From Basidiobolus meristosporus CBS 931.73 (lineage: Eukaryota > Basidiobolomycota > Basidiobolomycetes > Basidiobolales > Basidiobolaceae), in assembly GCA_002104905.1 (NCBI GenBank), contig MCFE01000043.1:62001-126000 (forward strand): DNA of 64,000 nucleotides, read 5' to 3'. This document shows positions 56,216-64,000 of the stretch, piece by piece. Every line of letters begins with the position of its first letter. Position 1 is the first letter of the stretch. Below the pieces are notes generated by a model. It did no database searches. It had not been told where the DNA came from and worked only from the letters and a program-made list of their open reading frames with translations. Position numbers and translations under genes: made by a program.

Positions 56216-57135
56216 TCTAGTGCTATGTAGCATGGCAAATCTATAGCACTGTACTCATCAACCAGAATGCAAAACACTTACTACAAGTATACAAGAAGCC
56301 AAGATGATAGTCCAAAAGGAAGTAGTGTAGGTGTGCAAAGTTAATCACAATGGATACTTCAGTGTTAATCTCTGAGAGAAAAAAAACTTGAAAATGATGT
56401 AACTTTATTGAATTATAATGATATTTCATAATCTGGGCATTACAAGCTTTTCTCAGCAATTGAAATCCAAATCATATGCAAATCATTGATCACTAAATCT
56501 TTCTTACAAGCAATATCATGGTTGTCTTGCACTTAGGGCAGTATCTCAACTAATAAGCACCCTGCATATATACACATCATTTGCAATGCCAGTACAGCTA
56601 CTTAGTCTGTCTTACTGCCACCAAATTGGTTGCATACCTGCTGTACCCACCTATTCACTCTTTACATCAATGACTTGTTCAATAGCAAGATGGGACACTT
56701 GATGTTAAAACAGGTTGCTTGGATATTGGCCTCCCAGTCAAATGGGGACTCATGGCTTCAGTAAACTTTTGGAGCTATTAACCACTGGCATATCTTTTAA
56801 TTAGAATGATGGCAACCAGCATAGTAAGCATCAGTACAGTTTATTTTGTGATACACTTTCATTTCCATTTACATTGAAGAAATATTTTCAAATACCTGAT
56901 TCTACCTACTTATAGAGTGGTATCCAATTTAGCATGTGATGCAACTACTACAAGATGGCACCATCATCAGTGCCAACCTCATGGTGTCAGATTGTGCTAC
57001 AATGTCCATGGTTATCCCACATAGTGTAAACTGTCTAAGAACAGTCATGCCTACTGGGAGCAATATTATTATGTCTAATTTGTTTTAGTGACTGCAGATT
57101 GCAGTGCACATCCTGGCTTGGTACAATGAAATCAG
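56216..57135. repeat. Repeat block beta (copy 2)
   Basis: Direct copy of 14713-15589 without the preceding accessory ORF. Shared landmarks include gtagtgtaggtgtgcaaagt, catatatacacatcat and cctcatggtgtcagattgtg. No gene. Confidence 0.5.
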
Positions 57136-57510
57136 TATAATTAACAATACCAGTTTGCCAATTGGTATTGAGTAAGTCATACAAAGATTGTAGGTGAATA
57201 TGTAGATGTGATTTGAATTGATATGGCAAAATAAGCTTGATTTATCCAATTTTCCTTGCATTATAATTAAATCTCCATTTATTGCCATGTATCTCATCAT
57301 AATGTTGCAACAATTTTTGCTAAATAATGACTTGGAGACTATATTAATGAATTACCTACAAGACTATAATCAAAGAAGAAATCTGCAATTGAAGTGATCT
57401 GATCCATTTCAATGCAATGGGAGATCTATCATGCCTAATACATGGAAAGCTCAAAACCACAATAGTGCTCATATATGATCATTATATGTGATGGTTGATA
57501 CAATTTTATT
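57136..57510. repeat. Right-hand block of the DDE_Tnp_4 element (extra copy)
   Basis: 57245-57470 aligns with 13290-13560 and 55998-56215 (shared cattataattaaatctccattt, gatctgatcc, atgcaat). No coding frame is supported. Confidence 0.45.
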
Positions 57511-57872
57511 AGACTTGTTCTGGGGGACAGTATATCATAATGTCAGCTTGCTTAAAGTTTTGGGTCAGTCTTGTACTCTAATTTCTTCCACAATCTCAAT
57601 GGTAGAATAGAGTTACTGGTGAATGTATTCAATCTTGCTTATAATGCTCATAATAGCGCTTTTCTTGCTTTATTTAATATGCATAATGCTTCAGACCCAT
57701 TTTTACAGTGGATGTCTCCTTGTAGTAGGACACTTTGCATTACTACATTTGTTGTCTACTTAATCCATTTTGCTGTGTGCCCTTATATATATATATAAAT
57801 TTACACTGTATTTACCTACTAACATGCAGCATCTCTATCTAAATACAACACTTTACCCACCATAATAATGGT
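57511..57872 (-). mobile_element. DDE_Tnp_4 transposon relic H3 (end only)
   Basis: Begins AGACTTGTTCTGGGGG and aligns with 11455-11810 (shared gagttactggt, ttcttgcttta, tttacctactaacatgc). It is cut at 57873 by hairpin D. A (TA)n run lies near 57786. Confidence 0.55.
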
Positions 57873-58603
57873 AGACATGCTCCATTGGATAGTGCCACAT
57901 TGAGCCATGTGTGCTGAATAGTGGCATTGTGTGCCAAAGAGGTATAGCAGACCTAAACTTAGCCACAGAGAGTGGGACTTAGTACTTTGGCTTTGTGTAG
58001 AGCAGCCCTTGTAATTCACCTCTTGTGCAGGGAAAATCCAATTTTTTGGCCATATTTTTAGATCAATATTGTGCATGATGTATAAGAGCACAGAAGGACT
58101 GAAGATATGGATCTAGTACTAAATCCCTAAGGCACTCTGAATTTAGCTCCTACGGCTTGTAACATAGTATAAAAATGAATTGCACTATCTTGGTTCACTG
58201 TTACTATCTGGCACTATAACTACTTTGTATGGGTTTTACCTTTGGGCTAATATTTAGATAAAGGGCCAGATAGTGCCAGTGGACCAAGATAATGCTATGC
58301 ATTTGTATTACATGTTACAAGCTGCAGGAGTTAGATTCAGTGCACCATTGGTATTGAGTGCCATATGCATGACTTTAGTTCTTCTGTTTTCTAGCACATT
58401 GTGCACAACATTGATCCCCAAAGAAAGGTCAAATGTAGATTTTTTCCAGCACAACTTGTGAAACACAGGAGCTGCTTTGCATGAACATGAAGAACTATGT
58501 TTCATACTCAATGGCAATGCATAGGTCCACCTGGCCTCTTGGGCACATTATGGCATCATTTGCACTTACAACTCAATGTGCCAATATCCAACAGAACAAG
58601 TCT
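57873..58603. mobile_element. Hairpin (foldback) element D, 731 bp, diverged
   Basis: Same architecture as A-C but with more mismatches between arms. It starts AGACATGCTCCATTGG and ends CAGAACAAGTCT. The flanks ggt and agt could be a decayed 3-bp duplication. It abuts relic H3. Confidence 0.82.
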
Positions 58604-58735
58604 AGTATATAATTACACACACAATACAAGTATTACCAGTTGGCTTGTGAAGTAATGCAACAAAGTTCCATCACTCTCCTATCACTATTCATAGTAGTTC
58701 AAGCCAGTCTTGTATTTGGGACATTAAACTTGTTC
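58604..58735. other. Unassigned short stretch
   Basis: Low-complexity AT-rich start (tatataattacacacacaat). No gene or clear repeat is seen. Confidence 0.3.
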
Positions 58736-59639
58736 TATTGCACCTTGATAGGGGTTGCAGCATGATTGGTGGTTTCTGAGAACAATTGGGTGCAATAATG
58801 TAACTACCAGTTGGCAATATTGCTCTTAGGCAATTTTGCACTATTGCAACAATCTTGAACACTACACCACAATCTGACACAGTGAGGTTGGCACAGATCA
58901 TTGTGCCAACTTGTAGTGCTTGCATCATGTGTGCAATTGAATACTACTATTATGTTAGGTATCAACTGGTATTTAAACATGTTTCTCAATTGTAAATCCA
59001 TATAAATGTGTATCACACTATAGACAATACTGATACTTTCCATTTTGATTACCTTACTGTATTTGGATGGTATTTCAGCGGTTGATTGTTCTAAACTTAT
59101 TGTGAAGTTGTGAGCCCCTCATTGGCTCATTGACCAATATACAAGCTATCTGACTTGCCATTAAATATCCCAAATTGCCTATTGAACAAGTAAAACCCTG
59201 ATATCAGTGAGTGGCCAAGGTATTGTAGCTAGCATGTGAGTATTGGGTAGGTGCTAAGCAGACCAAGTTGCTGCACTGGCATTACGGATGATACTTTAGT
59301 AAGCTAGTGTTTACCTATTGGGGTTCTGTCTCAAATGTGAAACAACCTTGATATTACTTACATCAAGAATTTAGTGATCGTTGGTGTGCAATGGATTGAA
59401 TTGAATAGCAAAAGATATGGGTTGTTTGTAGTATGACAAGTTATAGCAACTTAATGCAATTGCGTCATCTTCTCCTGGTTAATTTTTTTGACAAAGATTA
59501 GTACCAGAGCACTTGTAGTGTTTCACTTTGCACATCTAAACTCCTTCCTTGTTGGCTATCATCTTGGCCACTTGTCTACTTGTAGTTAATATTTAACATT
59601 CAGGTTGATGAATGCAGTGCTGTAGCCTGGCCTCACTCA
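58736..59639. repeat. Repeat block beta (copy 3, inverted)
   Basis: Reverse-complement relative of 14713-15589. Shared inverted words include gtgtcagattgtg (as cacaatctgacac, 58868-58880), the gtctcacatttgagac region, and agagagtgg-like edges. Heavily diverged. No gene. Confidence 0.45.
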
Positions 59640-60013
59640 GTCACTCCCAGGGATGTTATGGAACCAGCCTCAAGTGCCATGTGCTGACATGTTCTTTTAA
59701 TTGCCAAATGCTCTTGTAGTGGAGGTACTTCTAGTGGGACTTTGCTAATCTGTTCACCAGAAGGAATTTAGTGCTGGTCAGGTGTAAAAGCACACGCAGT
59801 CACAACATGATGTGTAGGTATAGCTCTTTGATCAGTCCAATGTAATGCTAAGTATAGGCACAACTTGGCCAGCTCCAGTGGACTATGTCCAATTGAGGAG
59901 TCTGTAAAGTTCTAATAGTTTTCCTCCAAACTGCATGTGTTGACCCAGCACACATCAAATCAGTGTGTGGCACTCTGATCAAGGATGTTGGCATTGACTG
60001 TATTGTCATGCAC
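59640..60013 (-). pseudogene. CACTA-associated accessory ORF, copy 3 (C-terminal half)
   Basis: On the minus strand 60000-59860 encodes a segment (QSMPTSLIRVPHTDLM; QLDIVHWSWPSCAY) parallel to the Thr/Gln-rich half of copy 1 at 14.31-14.47 kb. Homology continues in broken frames to 59640. It is truncated at 60014 by a gypsy A-type LTR. Confidence 0.45.
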
Positions 60014-61006
60014 TGTAATGGGGTCACAGTGACCTCCACTGACAGATGTGCTCATTCTCATATTTTCTACTTGCCTATTTTTCTACTGCTCTAATGTTAG
60101 TTTTATCCCATTTGACTTCCTTGATATGTACTATCCCATAAGCTGGCTGACTATCACACCTGCTTATGTTATTGCATAAGTTATTCCTCACTTTGTGTAT
60201 GATCAATTGCTGAAAGTGCTTTTATATTAGGCAACTACTTGTGGCAGTACCAACAATACATGACCAAACTGTGTAACCATCCCTGCCATTTTGATGCCAT
60301 ATATTGTAACCCTATACTACATAGGTCTTAGAACACTGATTTCTGATTGGTTGGGTGTGTTGTGCCACTTAGAACCTTCTGGCACCTACTTGTGTTGTAA
60401 AAATTTGTAATTCCACCTAAATATTGACCCAGCTTAGTCACTTAGATTGTTGCCTTCAAATCCTAGGGGATACCGACAGAATTCCTTGTTGATATTTACT
60501 TAGAATATTTTCACCAAAATATTAGATGGGCAGAGCATGAAGATTCTCAAAGTTGTCCAAACAGCCCCACACTTGGCACACATGTTGTTGGGACCTTTTG
60601 TAGCCTATTCTATGTGTTTGAAATGCTAAGACCATATAGAAGTATAAATACTACTTTTACAATCAATAAATTGTTAAGTGAAAACCACATAATCTGCTTG
60701 TCCTCCCAAATCACTTCCAATATCTTAAAGACTCTTACAACATTTAGAACATTCTTAACTCATTCTGATGTCATTTAGATCTGTATTTGATCACCAGAAC
60801 CTTGTGGAATACCATGATTTGTAATCACTTTGCCAGTGAGGAAAGTATATACAGGTGGCAATCCCACAACAATAAATCATCATCCCTTGTATCAATATAC
60901 CGGCTTGCTTATCAGTGTGATCACTGCTACCTGCTACCTGAGCTTCCAAACCCAGACCACAGGACACCCCCAGGAAACCCCACTGACAGCCAACTCACCT
61001 TGGAGG
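60014..61006 (+). repeat. Old gypsy A LTR relic, split and truncated
   Basis: 60014-60392 and 60743-61006 together match the inverse of 17092-16457, the last 635 bases of the gypsy A LTR (gacagatgtgctcatt, ataagctggctgactatcac, acctgctacctgagcttcc). A copia-1 solo LTR divides it and gypsy B2 cuts off the rest. It is much more diverged than the two LTRs of gypsy A, so the family has been present for a long time. Confidence 0.82.
60393..60742 (+). repeat. Solo copia-1 LTR
   Basis: 350 bp, TGTTGTAAAAATTTG to ACTCTTACAACA, in the gypsy A LTR relic. The target duplication is not clear; the native site reads acctacttagaac. No internal copia sequence is present. Confidence 0.88.
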
Positions 61007-61374
61007 TGTTATGATCTACCGCTTGAATGTTTAAGTTAGATCAGTTTTTAGTCAAATCAATTAGTATATGTTTAGGTTATCAGTATATCAGTATTATCTA
61101 TGAAATCAGTAGCATTAGTCAGCAAATGAATCAGCAGATCCTTATCAGACAGAGATAGATATATTAAGTAGGATCTTATTGGGTGATGATGATGCAATCA
61201 AATGAGCCATCAGCCACAACCTACATTAGGAAATACAATTAGTCAGCAATTGATCTGGCAAAATGTATATAAGGAGCTGCTGGAACCTCAATAAAAATCA
61301 GTTCAAGTTTTAGTGAATACAATACTAGCTGAACTCCCTATTCCTCTACAACTCTTATACCAAGACTTGTAACA
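61007..61374 (+). repeat. Gypsy B2 5' LTR
   Basis: 368 bp, TGTTATGATCTACCGC to AGACTTGTAACA. A TATATAAG box lies at 61266-61273. Family members are at 34287, 34789, 36718 and 41287. Confidence 0.9.
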
Positions 61375-61375
61375 T

Positions 61376-61393
61376 TGGTAGCAGCAATAACCA
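61376..61393 (+). other. Gypsy B2 primer-binding site
   Basis: TGGTAGCAGCAATAACC, one base after the LTR. TGGTAGC would pair with an initiator-methionine tRNA 3' end in many eukaryotes; the rest of the match is unverified. Confidence 0.55.
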
Positions 61394-61432
61394 GAAACCT
61401 CCCTCCTGAAGAAAGAAGAAACCACCCTCAAG

Positions 61433-62386
61433 ATGTTGGACAATCAAGAATGGAAGAATGCCATGCAGCAAATCCTGGCCCAACAGCAACAGCTACTCCA
61501 GATCCTCAGCCAACAGCAGCAAGGAATGACTACCATGGCTCAGAGCCAGCAAAGCCCTGTCAAGCGCAACTTTAGTGTGAAGGTCAACCGGTACCATGGC
61601 AGAGTCAATGAAAACCTGGGAACTTGGCTCTTTCAGATTGAAGAAGCTTTTAAAGCTAAAGGAATTGCTCCAGAGAGCAAGTTGCATTATGCAGCTTCTT
61701 ACCTGGCAGATGCAGCTTTACAGTGGTACCACAACAAGATCAGGTCAGCTACTATGATGGGATGCTCTACAATCTCTACCTGGGATGAGTTTGTGTCGGA
61801 AATTCAGGATGCTTTTGAACCTCCACACCAGCAGACACTACTAAGAAGGAAGTTAAAGACACTCATACGGAAAGGAATGGTGCAAGAATACATCTATGAG
61901 TACAGATGTCTACTTGGACAAATTCAAAGAATGGACCCCTTGGATCAAGTTGAATACTTTATTGATGGGTTGAAAGAAAGAACTCGCAAGGAAGTCAATT
62001 ACCAAAGACCTCAGACTATTGAAGAAGCCATCAAGATTGCCATTGACTATAACTCAGCTATGTTTGGATTTGGGAAGCCTACAGTGACTAATCAGAAAGG
62101 CTATAATCCTTATGAAAGAAGACAATCAGAAGCAGTACCAATGGAAATAGACGCTATGCAGAAGAATCCTACCTCAGAAGAATGTAAGAAGAAAGGACTT
62201 TGCTTCAATTGCCACCAGCAAGGACATATTGCAAAGTACTGCCCTCAGAGAAGAAATGGACACCAGCCAACAAGAACCTTCAACCATATTGAGTCCCATG
62301 AACACAGTAATGTGGAAGATGAGCTTGAAGAAGACTTGGAACTCACCTTCCATATGACAGAAGAGTACTTGTCCCAAATGACTTGA
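61433..62386 (+). CDS. Gypsy B2 Gag with zinc knuckle (317 codons)
   Basis: The ATG at 61433 is followed by a Gln-rich N-terminus, a Ty3-type retrotrans_gag capsid domain (GTWLFQIEEAF; ALQWYHNKI) and a CCHC knuckle CFNCHQQGHIAKYC at 62201-62242. The ORF ends at TGA 62384-62386, where B1 has TCA (Ser). The downstream protease is in the same frame, so this is a nonsense mutation rather than a normal gene end. Gag itself looks usable. Confidence 0.9.
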   Translation: MLDNQEWKNAMQQILAQQQQLLQILSQQQQGMTTMAQSQQSPVKRNFSVKVNRYHGRVNENLGTWLFQIEEAFKAKGIAPESKLHYAASYLADAALQWYHNKIRSATMMGCSTISTWDEFVSEIQDAFEPPHQQTLLRRKLKTLIRKGMVQEYIYEYRCLLGQIQRMDPLDQVEYFIDGLKERTRKEVNYQRPQTIEEAIKIAIDYNSAMFGFGKPTVTNQKGYNPYERRQSEAVPMEIDAMQKNPTSEECKKKGLCFNCHQQGHIAKYCPQRRNGHQPTRTFNHIESHEHSNVEDELEEDLELTFHMTEEYLSQMT

Positions 62387-62853
62387 AACTCAGGGAAGTT
62401 ATTGTACTTGAATGGAGTAATCAATGGAGTACCTGCCAAGATCATGATTGACTCAGGAGCATCGCATGAGTACATGTCAGAGCAATTTGCTTTGAAAGCT
62501 GGAATCAACTTGGAACCTACCAAATCAACTTCAGTTTCCACAGCTGATGGGAACTCCCACATAATCAACCGTATTACCCAGCCAGTAGGAATGAAGATCA
62601 ATGACTATGAAGAAGACCAACCGGCTTATATATTTGGGAACTGCAAGTTTGACCTTGTACTTGGAAAAACCTGGCTATTTTGTCGTAATCCATCAATGAA
62701 CTGGAGAACCCATGCTACTCAGATCCAAAAAGACAACAAGACCTATGAGCTATTACCTGCCATGCTGGATTTCAACTTGGTCAATTCCAGTGTGTGTGAG
62801 ACAAGTGAACTTAGCAAGACCCAGTTCTGTAGAGCACTTAGAAAAGTACCGAG
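62387..62853 (+). pseudogene. Gypsy B2 protease and linker
   Basis: In the same frame as gag after the TGA. The protease active site DSGASHEYM is at about 62449. Homology continues to CETSELSKTQFCRAL. A single base is missing at about 62843 relative to the relic at 36.5 kb, so the frame leaves the RT frame and the protein ends at 62923 in nonsense. Confidence 0.85.
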
Positions 62854-64000
62854 ATGTTCCTCATGGCGGTATTACAGGAGGATTCCTCTACCCCAGCACC
62901 CCAGCAGGTCCAGACTCTCTTGAAGAAATATTCAGACGTGTTTCCAGATGAGCTTGTAAGCCTACCACCAGTCAGAGACGTGGATCATGCCATTGACACA
63001 GGAGATAGCCCTCCAGTGAGCAAGACACCTTACAGAATGAGTCCATTGGAATTGGAGGAAATGAAGAGACAAATTGATCAGCTATTGGAGCAAGGATACA
63101 TCAGGCCCAGCAAGTCACCTTGGGGAGCACCAGTGCTTTTTGTGAAAAAGAAGGATGGAACACTTAGGATGTGCATTGACTACAGAGCCCTGAACTCAGT
63201 TACCGTCAAGAATAAGTACCCTATACCTTGGATTGATGAGCTTTTGGACCAACTCAATGGAGCCACTATTTTCAGCAAGATAGACCTCATGTCAGGATAC
63301 AACCAGATTAGGGTGAAACCAGAAGATATCCCTAAGACAGCATTCAGGACCAGATATGGACATTACAAGTACTTAGTCATGAGTTTTGGCCTCACTAATG
63401 CCCCTGCAACATTCATGACACTGATGCAGACTGTCTTTCAGGAGTACTTAGACAAGTTTGTGATAGTCTACCTGGATGACATATTGATATACAGCAAGAC
63501 AGAAGAGGATCACGTAGTGCACATTGAAAAGGTCTTGAAGAAACTAAGAGAGAATGAGCTATATGGCAAGCTAGCCAAGTGTGAATTCTTCAAGGAACAC
63601 ATTGAATACCTGGGACACATAGTGACTAGCACAGGAGTAACCTTGGACCCAAAGAAGGTGGAAGTAATCAAGAATTTGAAGCAGCCCCATAGCATATCAG
63701 AACTCAGATCATTCCTTGGAATGGTTTCCTATTATCAGAGATTTGTCAAGTCTTTTGCAAGTATTGCAGCCCCTTTAACTGATATCCTCAAGAAAGACAA
63801 TACCTACAAGTGGGACATAGCTTGTGAGACTGCCTTCCAGATGCTCAAGAATGAACTTGCTAAGCTGCCAAGCCTAAGAATACCAGACTTCAGAAAAGAG
63901 TTCACTCTGTGCACAGATGCTTCAGATTATGCAATTGGTGGAGTGCTGAGCCAAGAACACAAGGGAAAGGACTACCCTGTTGCCTTTGAATCCAAGAAAC
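62854..64000 (+). pseudogene. Gypsy B2 reverse transcriptase and RNase H start (open to window end)
   Basis: Open without stops from ATG 62854 ([12 protein letters not shown]) to 64000. RT motifs include [26 protein letters not shown] and the YLDD box at 63469-63480. RNase H starts at [15 protein letters not shown] near 63902. It repairs by comparison the scrambled residues of B1 (here [16 protein letters not shown]). Only the upstream frameshift and stop separate it from Gag, so the RT itself looks intact as far as it is visible. Integrase lies outside the window. Confidence 0.9.

Larger units (their letters stand above)
61007..64000 (+). mobile_element. Gypsy B2 LTR retrotransposon (5' part, runs off window)
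   Basis: 5' LTR, primer-binding site, gag, protease and reverse transcriptase into RNase H are present, in the same order as B1 but better preserved. It is inserted at 61007 in an old gypsy A LTR. The 3' half lies beyond 64000, so completeness and target duplication cannot be judged. Confidence 0.9.

Noticed and set aside
58604-58640. Candidate target duplication for hairpin D
   Set aside because: The flanks ggt and agt differ at one base, so it was not counted among the supported 3-bp duplications.
62840-62860. Possible programmed -1 frameshift between protease and RT of gypsy B2
   Set aside because: The relic at 36555-36250 reads through in one frame and B1 differs by a stop at the same place, so a one-base loss in B2 is simpler.

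Overview
This window contains only eukaryotic transposable elements. I see no gene I would assign to the host, and no tRNA, rRNA or CRISPR. The base composition is AT-rich. The mix is Ty1/copia and Ty3/gypsy LTR retrotransposons, a CACTA/Plavaka-like DNA transposon with a tnp2-type transposase, and a DDE_Tnp_4 (PIF/Harbinger- or IS5-like) transposon with large hairpin derivatives. It best suits a TE-rich filamentous fungus, probably an agaricomycete basidiomycete. That is an inference from element types; no host gene or rRNA confirms it.

Layout. 0-7.7 kb: relics of the CACTA-like element broken by a copia-1 3' fragment (815-1452), a copia-1 element with a perfect 5-bp target duplication (1663-6488, with hairpin element A inside it), and a solo LTR of an undescribed family X (6586-7106). 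7.8-11.5 kb: a CACTA-like 'G' gene cut by a solo copia-1 LTR (8356-8700), followed by a divergent, internally deleted transposase relic. 11.5-13.5 kb: a DDE_Tnp_4 transposase relic on the minus strand holding hairpin B. 13.8-16.0 kb: a CACTA-associated accessory ORF, a repeated non-coding block, and the 3' part of a tnp2 gene. 16.0-23.2 kb: a very young gypsy element (gypsy A) with 1071-bp LTRs and one intact 1617-codon polyprotein, inserted into that tnp2 gene. 23.2-33.5 kb: the rest of that tnp2 gene, its divergent partner G, and at least three more decayed tnp2 copies.

33.5-41.7 kb: copia gag and LTR debris with two gypsy B LTRs, a gypsy B relic, and gypsy B1, which is complete in structure but mutated. 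42.8-53.6 kb: a three-level nest of one copia family. Copia-2a (plus) lies inside copia-2b (minus), which lies inside copia-2c (plus). 53.6-58.6 kb: further DDE_Tnp_4 relics carrying hairpins E (half), C and D. 58.7-61.0 kb: a reversed copy of the CACTA accessory block, cut by an old gypsy A LTR that a copia-1 solo LTR then cut in turn. 61.0-64.0 kb: the 5' two thirds of gypsy B2, which runs off the window.

How the parts work together. Each retroelement supplies its own gag, protease, integrase and reverse transcriptase, but only gypsy A has these in one open frame. Copia-2a has almost identical LTRs yet carries several lethal-looking lesions, which points to mobilisation in trans or to damage during reverse transcription. 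The 734-bp hairpin elements share their terminal bases with the DDE_Tnp_4 elements and have 3-bp target duplications, so they are probably non-autonomous derivatives moved by that transposase. They repeatedly land inside copies of that same transposon.
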